Of a DNA stretch of 64,000 nt, positions 15,601 to 23,531 are shown in pieces. The stretch lies in assembly GCA_963843755.1 (NCBI GenBank), contig CAWJLS010000001.1, forward strand, positions 62,001 through 126,000, written 5' to 3'. This DNA comes from CAWJLS01 sp963843755. GTDB taxonomy: Bacteria > Acidobacteriota > Thermoanaerobaculia > Multivoradales > DATKCC01. Under the pieces are notes generated by a model. It was not told the DNA's origin. It saw only the letters and a program-made list of their open reading frames with translations, and ran no database searches. A program made the position numbers and the translations under genes. Each line of letters begins with the position of its first letter. Within the stretch, counting starts at the first letter, position 1.

Positions 15601-17056
15601 TCGATCCCGCTCTCTCCTCCGGGCCGTCGCCGCCCGGCCGGTCGTGGACCAGGAGCAACAGGCCGAGGGCCGCCGCGCCGACCCCGGCCCGCAGTGCCAG
15701 GCCGTCGATCCCCGGCCACATGCGGGCCGCCAGGTCGAAGCGGCCGATCCGCTCGATCAACAGGCGGTCGAGGCCGAACAGTCCGGCCGCCCCCGCGGCG
15801 CCGAGACCGAACACCGCCCACCGCCCGGCACCGCGGATCAGCCGGGCGACCCGGGGCGCCAGGGCGAGCGCGACGCCCGTGAGCATCAGCCCGCCGGCCA
15901 GCACCGCCGCCGGGGCGATCGCCGCACCCGCGGCCAGGGCCGCCGCCCCCAGCCCTACCCCGACGACGGCCGTCAGGGCGCCGCGGCGTCCCGGTGTTCC
16001 AGCACCGCCCCCGGCAGGTGCCGCCGACCCCGCCGGCTCGCGGGCCTCGAATGAATCGGCCGGGTCGAGGGGCAGGGCGAGCCGCAGCCCGCGGGCCACC
16101 GCCGCGCCGAGGACGAGGACCGCCAGAAACGCCCAGGCCGCCCGCCGCTCCGTATCGCGCCAGGGCAGGGCCCCGGCCATCTCGCCTTCCGGTGGGCTCC
16201 AGACCAGAATCGGAAGACCCTCCGGCGCGACCGTCCGGGCGCCGGGGGGCAGCGGCGTCCCGGGCCTGGCCACCGACCACCGGACGTGAGCGGTCCCGAG
16301 CCGGACGCGGGCCGCCGGGGGGAGAGCGAAGGGCAGTGTTTCGGTGCGGAAACTCCTCCCCGCCACCACGCGCCACGGCCGCCGGGAGTCGTCGAGGGGC
16401 TCGACCGCCAGCAGGGTCGCCGAGCCGAAGCTGGCCGACACGTCGTAGCCTTCGGGAAGGATCTCCTCGGGGGCGGGCTCGTTCAGCAGGCCCTCGCCGG
16501 CCCAGGCGACGGCTTCGCCGTCCGGATCGACCAGCAGCAGAGTCGGCCGGCCCGGCGAGGCGTCGGACCCTTCGTCGGGCGCCGGGCCGAGCAGCCGCTC
16601 CAGGGTCTCGAACGCATGGAGCCGCTCGGCGTCCCGGGTCGCCGGCACCTCGAGCTCCCCGGCCGCCCTCTTTGCCTGGGCCCCCAGGCGACTCCACAGA
16701 TCGACCCACCGCTCTTGGAACGCGGCGGCCACCACCTCGTCGCCACGGCTCGCGGTGATCCGCTCGAGCATCCAGGGCACGAGCAGCGAGAGCACGGCGC
16801 CGGCCAGCAGGCCGATCGCCGCGGCCCGGAGGCCGCCCCGCCGCCACCGCCGGGCGGAACCGGCATCCCGGTCGCCCTGCGGCCCTCCGTCCGGACGGTC
16901 GACCGCCCGCGAAGAGCGGCTCGCGGTCCACAGCCAGAGCGCCCCGAGCAGGGCGAGGACGACGGCGTTCCACGGCGCCCGCAGCAGCGGAGCGAGAGGC
17001 AGGGCGAGCAGCAGGACCGTGCCGAGCCAGAGCGCCCGCTGCCCCGGCACGGTCAT
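12653..17056 (-). CDS. Very large NtrY-like membrane sensor histidine kinase
   Basis: 1467 residues, about twice the usual NtrY length. The N-terminal ~870 residues hold several hydrophobic segments (two near residues 10-90, a cluster between about 300 and 560, one near 835) with two large, apparently extracytoplasmic regions between. A second sensory part follows after KRLMIVLTVLVLVPLLLFNL. Then come a membrane helix, a HAMP domain (from about residue 1045), PAS (about 1105-1240, VENITSGVVSLDRDGRVLMHN) and HisKA with phosphoacceptor His1261 (AHEIKNPLTPLR). The HATPase_c part has N-box ENALRAS (about 1376), VRDQGVGVP and TGTGLGLPIARRIAEEHGG. The start overlaps the hutU stop by four bases. No response regulator with a receiver domain is present in the window; the nearby FHA-AAA+ protein lacks one. 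Confidence 0.92.
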   Translation of the reverse strand: MTVPGQRALWLGTVLLLALPLAPLLRAPWNAVVLALLGALWLWTASRSSRAVDRPDGGPQGDRDAGSARRWRRGGLRAAAIGLLAGAVLSLLVPWMLERITASRGDEVVAAAFQERWVDLWSRLGAQAKRAAGELEVPATRDAERLHAFETLERLLGPAPDEGSDASPGRPTLLLVDPDGEAVAWAGEGLLNEPAPEEILPEGYDVSASFGSATLLAVEPLDDSRRPWRVVAGRSFRTETLPFALPPAARVRLGTAHVRWSVARPGTPLPPGARTVAPEGLPILVWSPPEGEMAGALPWRDTERRAAWAFLAVLVLGAAVARGLRLALPLDPADSFEAREPAGSAAPAGGGAGTPGRRGALTAVVGVGLGAAALAAGAAIAPAAVLAGGLMLTGVALALAPRVARLIRGAGRWAVFGLGAAGAAGLFGLDRLLIERIGRFDLAARMWPGIDGLALRAGVGAAALGLLLLVHDRPGGDGPEERAGSTAWVWGALGALLVGAALHDFAWAGLALLVVAGGASGVWVTRRRLRPAGTAAIVLVLAAGLGATGWECAHRAAIKGAVGKSLLAEMAPPGQSERQAFEASLQAYFAGVDLARIAPRDPDGLAREDLAFALWRRSPLARPNTLSALLIQPAVGDRSVFAFGPQVTTDVAPNAEDWVVARWEELSLPAWDDTQAYGEATLRYAGSPWAVVHYWFLPRPGFSLGRGDASESIELGLLRSRQPADQEVLGLPESVVYGLYTAEGRALISPWPESPPLPAALSAEAKRRQIVDTPTGRAWAWSRTGDDGVEVLYLPILEPVAALERVGAHAVGDLLAVALAAGLVLLLALPRPAFRDLLGRTLRSYSKRLMIVLTVLVLVPLLLFNLVVLSDAEERMLREQRSSGEAALASAQRVIGDYVASLEPGFGFTTQVDDELLMWVSRVVHHQVNLYWGSSIWASSKPELFAAGLLPERIPGEIYSRLALLRYDRGARTNLTGSTAHLEIYAPLHIPGGPADQERLFLSIPLLAQQQEVAEELGLLRRRAVLVSAVLFGLLIAVGGALARRFSEPIEELVEGTRRIAAGAPSLDLAPRELELAALVDAVDAMARRIAESRERLVREKQVVERMVENITSGVVSLDRDGRVLMHNRVARDLLGVEVGEPIDRVLRPKAREIGEAGGGDTAGPGEPRAGATLEDDRLAPVREFLDEVRGRVEAGRDRPARTTVRLADPDEGDEREWSLVWVPVPGSGEPTALLVVEDATEVLRSQRLQAWAEMARIIAHEIKNPLTPLRLSTEHMREVHREGGAAFDEVFDRCTRNILGQVEELRQIASEFSTFSSIPRIEPRAGDLASTMDDLVESYRSAATTGVEVVREGPSETLPARFDGRLLTRAVRNLIENALRASSAGGRVVVRLERTDGWAVISVRDQGVGVPPELLPRIFDPNFSTHDTGTGLGLPIARRIAEEHGGTVVARNRAGGGLEVTIRIPL

Positions 17057-18729
17057 CGCCCGCCGGTGATCAGCGGCAGGTCGACGCCCCGCTCCCGGGC
17101 ACAGTGGATCGCCTCCTCGTAGCCGGCGTCCGCATGCCGGGCGACGCCGCTCCCCGGATCACCGGTCAGGACCCGGTCGAGCCGCCGGGCGGCCGCGTCG
17201 GTCCCGTCGGCGACCACCACCATGCCGGCGTGCAGGCTGTAGCCGATGCCGACGCCGCCGCCGTGGTGGACCGAGACCCAGGTGGCGCCGTTGACCGCGT
17301 TGAGCATGGCGTTCAGGATCGGCCAGTCGGCGATGGCGTCCGAACCGTCGCGCATCCCCTCGGTCTCGCGGTTGGGCGACGCCACCGAGCCGGTGTCCAG
17401 GTGGTCGCGGCCGATGACGATCGGCGCCTTGACCCGGCCGGAGGCGACCAGGTCGTTGAACACCTTGCCGGCCTTGGCACGCTCGCCGTAGCCGAGCCAG
17501 CAGATCCGCGACGGCAGCCCCTGGAAGGCGACCCGCTCCCGGGCCATCGGAATCCAGCGCGCCAGGGTCTGATCCTCGGGGAAGGTCTCGAGAATCGCCT
17601 CGTCGGTCGCCGCCAGGTCGTCCGGATCGCCGGAGAGCACCGCCCAGCGGAACGGCCCCTTGCCCTCGCAGAACAGCGGCCGGATGAACAGCGGCACGAA
17701 GCCCTGGAAGTCGAACGCGTTGTCGACCCCCGCCTCCTTGGCCTGGCCGCGCAGGTTGTTGCCGTAGTCGAAGGTGACCGCCCCCCGCTCCTGGAGGGTC
17801 AGCATGTGGCGCACGTGCTCGGCCATCGAGCCCATCGCCCGGCCGACGTACTCCTCCGGATCGCGGTCGCGCAGCGCCGACGCCTCCCGGTAGCTCAGGC
17901 CGTGGGGGACGTAGCGCAGGCTGTCGTGGGCCGAGGTCTGATCGGTCAGGGCGTCGGGAACGACGCCGCGCTCGATCAGCGCCGCCAGCAGGTCGACGGC
18001 GTTCGCCTCCACCCCGATCGAGACCGCCTCCCGGGCGTCCCGCGCCGCCAGCGCCGCCGCGATCCCCTCCTCCATCGACGGCGCCTTGCGGTCCAGGTAG
18101 CGGGTCTCCAGACGCCGGTCGATACGGCTCGCGTCGACCTCGGCCACCAGACAGACCCCCTCGTTCATGGTCACCGCCAGGGGCTGGGCGCCGCCCATGC
18201 CGCCGAGGCCCGCGGTCACCGTCAGCCGGCCGGCCAGCGAGCCGCCGAAATGCTGCCGCGCCAGGGCCGCCAGGGTCTCGTAGGTCCCCTGGAGGATCCC
18301 CTGGGTGCCGATGTAGATCCACGAGCCGGCCGTCATCTGGCCGTACATGGTCAGCCCCAGCCCTTCGAGCCGCCGGAACTCGTCCGCCGTGGCCCACTTC
18401 GGCACCAGGAGCGAGTTCGCGATCAGCACCCGCGGGGCGTCGGCGTGGGTCCGGAACACCGCCACCGGCTTGCCCGACTGGACGAGCAGGGTCTCCTCGT
18501 TGCCCAGGCGCTTGAGCGTGGCGACGATCGCCTCGAAGCACTCCCAGTTGCGGGCCGCTTTACCGGAGCCGCCGTAGACGATCAGCTCCTCGGGGTGCTC
18601 GGCGACCTCCGGGTCCAGGTTGTTCATCAGCATGCGCAGGGCCGCCTCCTGCTGCCAGCCGCGGCAGGAGAGCGACGTGCCGCGCGGGGCACGGACGGTT
18701 CGGGGACCTGCTGTGATCGTGGTGCTCAT
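17053..18729 (-). CDS. hutU: Urocanate hydratase
   Basis: 558-residue cytosolic enzyme (EC 4.2.1.49) converting urocanate to imidazolonepropionate using tightly bound NAD+ as an electrophile: second step of histidine degradation. Diagnostic stretches are YGGSGKAARN (52-61), TAGLGGMGGAQPLA (172-185), the catalytic Cys410 in RICWLGYGERAKAG and VHHGGGVGIGYSLHAG near the C-terminus. The length matches the family. Its stop overlaps the start of the sensor kinase. A TACAAT -10 lies 8 bases before the ATG. hutH is on the same strand two genes upstream; hutI and hutG/hutF are not in the window. Confidence 0.98.
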   Translation of the reverse strand: MSTTITAGPRTVRAPRGTSLSCRGWQQEAALRMLMNNLDPEVAEHPEELIVYGGSGKAARNWECFEAIVATLKRLGNEETLLVQSGKPVAVFRTHADAPRVLIANSLLVPKWATADEFRRLEGLGLTMYGQMTAGSWIYIGTQGILQGTYETLAALARQHFGGSLAGRLTVTAGLGGMGGAQPLAVTMNEGVCLVAEVDASRIDRRLETRYLDRKAPSMEEGIAAALAARDAREAVSIGVEANAVDLLAALIERGVVPDALTDQTSAHDSLRYVPHGLSYREASALRDRDPEEYVGRAMGSMAEHVRHMLTLQERGAVTFDYGNNLRGQAKEAGVDNAFDFQGFVPLFIRPLFCEGKGPFRWAVLSGDPDDLAATDEAILETFPEDQTLARWIPMARERVAFQGLPSRICWLGYGERAKAGKVFNDLVASGRVKAPIVIGRDHLDTGSVASPNRETEGMRDGSDAIADWPILNAMLNAVNGATWVSVHHGGGVGIGYSLHAGMVVVADGTDAAARRLDRVLTGDPGSGVARHADAGYEEAIHCARERGVDLPLITGGR

Positions 18730-18736
18730 GGGACCG

Positions 18737-18742
18737 ATTGTA
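18737..18742 (-). promoter_or_regulatory. -10 element of hutU
   Basis: TACAAT on the minus strand (18742-18737), 8 bases before the hutU ATG. No good -35 is visible. It implies a leaderless hutU transcript separate from the upstream regulator gene, from which hutU is separated by 153 bases without a gene. Confidence 0.5.
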
Positions 18743-18882
18743 AATCACGAGACCACGGCCCCGGGCGGGCGGGGTCGGGGGGATGTAGGGGGGAACCAGC
18801 GGGATCATCGAGGTCGATCGGAGCGGCGAGCTCGGCGGTACGACCCGGAACACCGCGGCGTCACGACTTCGATCGTCTCGAC

Positions 18883-20757
18883 CTAGCTCAACCGGTACTT
18901 GTCCATCTTCGCCGCCAGCGTGTTCCGCGAGATCTCGAGCAGGCGCGCCGCCTGGGACTTGTTGCCGCCGGTGCGCCGGAGCGCCTCGCGGATCGCAGAC
19001 TCCTCGGCGCCGGCGACCAGGCGCTCGAGCTGGAGGTCGGAGGTCGCTTCGACCCGCGCCGCCGCCTGGATCGGGCTCTCCTTGACCGCCTCGGGCAGCA
19101 GGTTGAGGTCGACCGGCCGGCCGTGGGGGCAGAGATAGACCATCTGCCGGGCGATGTTCTCGAGCTCCTCGAGATTCCCGGGGTAGTCGTAGGCGAGCAG
19201 GGCGGTCATCGCCTTGGTGGTGATGCCCGCCACCCGCTTGCCGGTCTCGTGGCAGAACCGGTTGATGTACGACTGGATCAACAGCGGCAGGTCCGCCTTG
19301 CGGGTGCGCAGGGGCGGCACGTCGATGGCGAAGCGCGACAGCCGGTAGGCCAGGTCGACCCGGAACTCGTCCCGGGCCACCGCCGGCTCGAGCGGCGCGC
19401 CGCTCGCCGCCACCAGGCGCACGTCGGACTGCAGGACCTCCTGGCTGCCGGTCGGCTCGACCTCGTTCGAACGCAGGAACCGGACCAGCCGCGCCTGCAG
19501 GTCGAGCGGCAGACCGTCGACCTCGTCCAGGAAGAGCGTGCCGCCGTCGGCCAGGGTGAGCTTGCCCTCCCGCTTGACCGGCTCGCCGCCCCGCCCCGGG
19601 ACCTCGGAGCCGAACAGGTCGGCGGCGATCTGGACCGGGTTGGCGCCGGAACCGGTGGCGACGATGAACGGGCCGTTGCGCCGCGGGCTCGACAGGTGGA
19701 TCGAGCGCGCCAGGAGCTCCTTGCCGACGCCGGGCTCGCCGCGCAGCAGCACGTGGACCCCGGTGTCGACCGCCACCCGCAGCCGGTCAATCACCGCCTT
19801 CATGGCGTCCGACTCCCCCACCACCAGCCCGGGATCGAGGGTCAGGTCCTGAACCCCCCGGTTACCCGGCAGGATCGGTTCGTAGCGCCCGACATGGTGC
19901 ACCAGGCCGAGCGAGAGCAGATCGCCCAGGGTGAACAGCGCCGCCTCCGGCGACCACGCGGTCGGATCGAACCGCGCCAGGGCGCAGACCATGAAGTAGG
20001 GGCGGTCGAGGGCGCTGAACACCCGGTGGAAGATCCAGGCGGGCGACGACGACTCGCCGCGGACCTGCCCCACCGTGTCGACCTCCAGCCGGCCCTCGAA
20101 GAAGACGCCGGTGTCGGGCGTCTCGCCCGGCTCTCCCGCCGGCGCTCCCTGCTCCCGGCGAGCCTCTCGATGCTCCCGGATCTGCTCCAGCACCCGGTCG
20201 CCCGCGGCCATCCAGTTCGAGTCGGTCGAGCTGACGAACTTGATGCCTGCCTGGTCGAGGTCCCCCATGAAGAGGAACAGCGCACCGCCGCCGAACTCGA
20301 GCAGCAGATCCTCCATCAGAGACTCGAGCGTCGTGCGGCTCTCGGCGTCGGCGAGCACCCAGTTGCTCACCCGGGCCAGGTGCTGGATCATCCGGGGGGC
20401 GGTCATCACCGGCGCGCAGGTCGGCGACCTCTCGGCCGGAGGATCGTCGGCGCCCTCGGCCTCCTTCTCCGGGACCACGTCCTCCACGAGCAGGGTGACG
20501 CCTCCGACCCGCACCTCGTCGAGCACCTGAAGCTCCGCCTCCTTCACCCGCTGGCCGGCCACCAGCAGCCCCTTGCGGCTGCCCAGATCCTCCACCCGCA
20601 GCGTGCCGTCCTCATAGGTCAGCAGCGCGTGGCGCTGGGAGACACCGCTGTAGGGCAGAACGATGTCGCACTCCGGGCGGCTGCCGATGACCAGCTCGCG
20701 CCGGTTGACCGGGAACCGGCGCACCCCGTCCGGAGCGTAGGCGACGAGGCGCAGCAT
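18883..20757 (-). CDS. FHA-AAA+-Fis regulator lacking the GAFTGA loop
   Basis: 624 residues. The N-terminal FHA domain (about 20-80: VIGSRPECDIVLPYSGVSQRHA, LGSRKG) binds phosphothreonine peptides. A GAF-like region follows (about 120-290). The AAA+ domain has Walker A GEPGVGKE (340-347), Walker B GTLFLDEVD (406-414), a sensor I region and the YPGNLEELEN segment. The C-terminal Fis-type HTH (about 583-624: GNKSQAARLLEISRNTLAAKM) binds DNA. This is the architecture of sigma-54 enhancer-binding proteins, but the GAFTGA loop that contacts sigma-54 is missing: at about 384-393 the sequence reads SEVPGRGGEP. It may therefore not activate sigma-54 polymerase. It starts 6 bases after hutH on the same strand, so it probably regulates or is co-regulated with the hut genes. 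Confidence 0.9.
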   Translation of the reverse strand: MLRLVAYAPDGVRRFPVNRRELVIGSRPECDIVLPYSGVSQRHALLTYEDGTLRVEDLGSRKGLLVAGQRVKEAELQVLDEVRVGGVTLLVEDVVPEKEAEGADDPPAERSPTCAPVMTAPRMIQHLARVSNWVLADAESRTTLESLMEDLLLEFGGGALFLFMGDLDQAGIKFVSSTDSNWMAAGDRVLEQIREHREARREQGAPAGEPGETPDTGVFFEGRLEVDTVGQVRGESSSPAWIFHRVFSALDRPYFMVCALARFDPTAWSPEAALFTLGDLLSLGLVHHVGRYEPILPGNRGVQDLTLDPGLVVGESDAMKAVIDRLRVAVDTGVHVLLRGEPGVGKELLARSIHLSSPRRNGPFIVATGSGANPVQIAADLFGSEVPGRGGEPVKREGKLTLADGGTLFLDEVDGLPLDLQARLVRFLRSNEVEPTGSQEVLQSDVRLVAASGAPLEPAVARDEFRVDLAYRLSRFAIDVPPLRTRKADLPLLIQSYINRFCHETGKRVAGITTKAMTALLAYDYPGNLEELENIARQMVYLCPHGRPVDLNLLPEAVKESPIQAAARVEATSDLQLERLVAGAEESAIREALRRTGGNKSQAARLLEISRNTLAAKMDKYRLS

Positions 20758-20763
20758 GGCCGG

Positions 20764-22311
20764 CTATCCGATCTCCGCGAGGTGGTCGTCGAGACCGTCG
20801 CCGATGAACGCTTCGGCCACCGCCAGGTCGGGAGCCATCTCCCGGTCCTCGGTCCACGGCGCCACCCGCTGGCGCAGCGCCCCGTGCAGCGCCTCGAGCG
20901 GCGTGCTCGAGGTGAGCGGCCGGAGCAGGTCGATCCCCTGGGCCGCCGCCAGCAGCTCGATGGCGAAGACCCGGCGCACGTTGGCCACCACCTGGCCGAG
21001 CTTGATCGCCGCCCACATGCCCATGGAGACGTGGTCCTCCTTGTCCGCCGAGGTCGGGATCGAATCGACCGACGCCGGGTGGCACAGGGTCTTGTTCTCG
21101 CTCACCAGGGCGGCGGCGACGACCTGGGCGATCATGAAGCCCGAGTTGAGCCCCGCGTCCTCGACCAGGAACGGCGGCAGGCCGGAGAAAGCGGCGTTGG
21201 TCAGCTTTTCGATCCGCCGCTCGGCGATCGACCCGAGCTCGGCGACGCCCACGGCCAGCACGTCCGCGGCCAGGGCCATCGGCTCGCCGTGGAAGTTGCC
21301 GCCCGAGAGCACCGCCCCTTCCCCACCCTCCTCCGGGAACACCAGGGGGTTGTCGGTGACCGCGTTGATCTCGATCGCGACCTTGCGCTCGACGTCGTCC
21401 AGCAGGTCGCGCACGGCGCCGTGCACCTGGGGCATGCAGCGCACGCAGTACGGGTCCTGGACCCGCACGTCGCCGTACCGGTGGGACTCCCGGATCGCCG
21501 AGCCGGCCAGCAGCCGGTACAGGTTGGCGGCGCTCGCCTGCTGCCCCGGGTGGGGGCGGAGCGCATGGAGCCGGGCCTCGAAGGCGGTGTCCGTTCCGCG
21601 TAGGGCGTCGGTCGAGAAGGCGCCCGCCAGGTCGGCCAGCCGGACCAGACGCCGGACCTCGAGCACCGCCAGGGTGAGCAGCGCGGTGATCGCCTGGGTG
21701 CCGTTGATCAACGCCAGGCCCTCTTTCGGCGCCAGGGTGAGCGGCGCGAGATCGAGCCGGCCGAGCGCCTCGGCGGCCGGCAGCTCCACGCGCCGCCCCT
21801 CCTCGATCAGCCGCACCCGCCCCCGGCCGATCACCGGCAACGCCAGGTGGGCCAGGGGGGCCAGGTCGCCGCTCGCGCCGACCGATCCCCGGCTCGGCAC
21901 CACCGGCAGAGCGTCACGCTCGAGCAGGGCGAGCAGGCGCTCGACGACCAGAGGACGGATCCCCGAGTAACCCCGTGCCAGGGCGTTAGCGCGCAGCGCC
22001 AGCATCGCCCGCACCGCCCGGTCCGGCAGCGGCTCGCCCATCCCCGCGGCGTGGGAGAGGAGCAGGCGCTCCTGGAGCAGGGCCAGGCGCTCCGGCTCGA
22101 TCCGCACCGTCGCCAGATCGCCGAAGCCGGTGTTGACTCCGTAGACCGCGTCGCCGCCTCCGGCGCAGCGCTCGATCACCGCCCGGGAGGCCGCCATCGC
22201 CTGCCGCGCGCCCGCCGGCAGGGCGCAGATCGCCCGGCCGTCGGCCACCTCTCCCACGTCCTCGACGGTCAACGAGATCCCGTCGAGATGAATCGTTCGC
22301 TCAGCGCACAT
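20764..22311 (-). CDS. hutH: Histidine ammonia-lyase
   Basis: 515-residue enzyme (EC 4.3.1.3) that deaminates L-histidine to urocanate. The electrophilic MIO cofactor forms autocatalytically from Ala146-Ser147-Gly148 in GSVGASGDLAPLAH. YGVNTGFGDL (57-66) supplies the active-site Tyr, and NGTQAITA and the TDNPLVF region are also typical. ATG 22311 is preceded by a TATACT -10 only 10 bases upstream. The next gene, the FHA-AAA+ regulator, follows 6 bases after the stop. hemE diverges from it with 111 bases between the start codons. Confidence 0.98.
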   Translation of the reverse strand: MCAERTIHLDGISLTVEDVGEVADGRAICALPAGARQAMAASRAVIERCAGGGDAVYGVNTGFGDLATVRIEPERLALLQERLLLSHAAGMGEPLPDRAVRAMLALRANALARGYSGIRPLVVERLLALLERDALPVVPSRGSVGASGDLAPLAHLALPVIGRGRVRLIEEGRRVELPAAEALGRLDLAPLTLAPKEGLALINGTQAITALLTLAVLEVRRLVRLADLAGAFSTDALRGTDTAFEARLHALRPHPGQQASAANLYRLLAGSAIRESHRYGDVRVQDPYCVRCMPQVHGAVRDLLDDVERKVAIEINAVTDNPLVFPEEGGEGAVLSGGNFHGEPMALAADVLAVGVAELGSIAERRIEKLTNAAFSGLPPFLVEDAGLNSGFMIAQVVAAALVSENKTLCHPASVDSIPTSADKEDHVSMGMWAAIKLGQVVANVRRVFAIELLAAAQGIDLLRPLTSSTPLEALHGALRQRVAPWTEDREMAPDLAVAEAFIGDGLDDHLAEIG

Positions 22312-22320
22312 AGGACCCGA

Positions 22321-22326
22321 AGTATA
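22321..22326 (-). promoter_or_regulatory. -10 element of hutH
   Basis: TATACT on the minus strand (22326-22321), 10 bases before the hutH ATG, implying a leader of about 3 bases. The -35 region is poor, as expected if an activator is used. Confidence 0.5.
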
Positions 22327-22407
22327 GAGGCTGAGTCGCCGCCGGTTCTACCGGAAACCACCCCCTCCTTCCGCCGGTCCCACCTCCTGGGGGAGGCGGT
22401 TCCCTGC

Positions 22408-22413
22408 TATCCT
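22408..22413 (+). promoter_or_regulatory. Extended -10 element of hemE
   Basis: TGC followed by TATCCT (22408-22413), 10 bases before the hemE ATG; near-leaderless transcript predicted. The same TGCTATxCT form is found before trxB and the second ECF sigma gene. Confidence 0.5.
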
Positions 22414-22422
22414 CCCCCCGCC

Positions 22423-23457
22423 ATGAACGACCTTTTCCTACGCGAAGCACGGGGCGAAGCGACCGAGCGCCGTCCCGTTTGGATGATGCGCCAGGCGGGC
22501 CGCTACCTCCCCGAGTACCGGGCCATCCGGGCGGAGACCGATTTCCTCACCATGTGCCGGACGCCCGAGCTGGTCGCCGAGGTGACGCTCCAGCCCGTGC
22601 GCCTGGTCGGCGTCGACGCGGCGATCCTGTTCGCCGACATCCTGCTCCCCCTGGACGCCATGGGCTCGGAGCTCGTGTTCGTCCAGGGCGACGGGCCGAC
22701 CTTCCCGGAGCCGGTTCGCAGCCGCGCCGACATCGCCCGCCTCCGGCACCCGGACGTGGACGAGACCCTGGGCTACGTGTTCGAAGCGGTGCGCGCAACG
22801 CGCCAGGCGATCACCCGCCTCGACGAGCAGGTGCCGCTGATCGGGTTCGCCGGCACCCCCTGGACCCTGGCCGCCTACCTGACCGAGGGGCGCAGCTCGA
22901 CCACCTATCCCCAGTTGATGACCTGGAGCTGGCAGAACCCGGACGGCCTCGAGGAGCTGCTCGGCCTGATCACCGACGTTTCGGTCGACTACCTGCTCGG
23001 CCAGATCGCCGCCGGCGCCCAGGCGGTCCAGCTGTTCGACACCTGGGGCGGCCTGCTGTCCGAAGCGCGCTGGCGCCGGTTCGCCATGCCCGGCGTGGTG
23101 AAGATCGCCGAGAGCCTGCGCGCCGCCCATCCGGACGTGCCGCTGATCTACTACGGCAAGGACACCGCCCATCTGTTGGGCGCCCTGGCCGAGCTGCCGG
23201 TGGACGTCCTGTCGGTCGACTGGCGCCAGCCGCTCTCGACCGTGCGCGGCCTCGTCGGGGACAAGGTGCTCCAGGGAAACCTGGACCCGACCGCCCTGCT
23301 CGCCCCGCCGGAGGTCATCGAGCGCCATGTGGCCGCGCTGCTCGAGGAAGGCGCGGGCGGCGGCCACATCGTCAACCTGGGGCACGGCATCTTGAAGACA
23401 ACGCCGCCCGACCACGCCCGGACGTTCGTCGACGCGGTCAAGCGGCTGAGTCGCTGA
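22423..23457 (+). CDS. hemE: Uroporphyrinogen decarboxylase
   Basis: 344-residue cytosolic enzyme (EC 4.1.1.37) decarboxylating the four acetate side chains of uroporphyrinogen III to give coproporphyrinogen III in haem synthesis. Signature VWMMRQAGRYLPEYR (19-33), LFADILLPLDAMG with the catalytic Asp, GFAGTPWTLAAYL, IYYGKDTAHLL and VNLGHGILKTTPP near the C-terminus are all present. The start is ATG 22423, where homology begins; the longer open frame upstream is a shadow opposite hutH. No other haem genes are adjacent. A palindrome lies 36 bases after the stop. Confidence 0.98.
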   Translation: MNDLFLREARGEATERRPVWMMRQAGRYLPEYRAIRAETDFLTMCRTPELVAEVTLQPVRLVGVDAAILFADILLPLDAMGSELVFVQGDGPTFPEPVRSRADIARLRHPDVDETLGYVFEAVRATRQAITRLDEQVPLIGFAGTPWTLAAYLTEGRSSTTYPQLMTWSWQNPDGLEELLGLITDVSVDYLLGQIAAGAQAVQLFDTWGGLLSEARWRRFAMPGVVKIAESLRAAHPDVPLIYYGKDTAHLLGALAELPVDVLSVDWRQPLSTVRGLVGDKVLQGNLDPTALLAPPEVIERHVAALLEEGAGGGHIVNLGHGILKTTPPDHARTFVDAVKRLSR

Positions 23458-23493
23458 CTCGACCGCCCGCTCAGCCGCAGAGACCAGGGCCCC

Positions 23494-23509
23494 CGTCGGC
23501 GCGCCGACG
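23494..23509. repeat. Fourth copy of the GTCGGCGCGCCGAC palindrome
   Basis: A 16-bp perfect palindrome with the same core as the three copies upstream of parA, here between the convergent ends of hemE and the acyl-CoA dehydrogenase gene. At this site it could work as a hairpin terminator. It could also be a distant member of the same protein-binding site set. Confidence 0.5.
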
Positions 23510-23531
23510 AGGGGTGCGGCGCGCTACCCTC

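Noticed and set aside
17104..21603. A 1499-codon open frame on the plus strand
   Set aside because: Lies exactly opposite hutU, the FHA regulator and hutH. Its product is His/Arg/Leu/Pro-rich low complexity without any motif; a typical high-GC antisense shadow.
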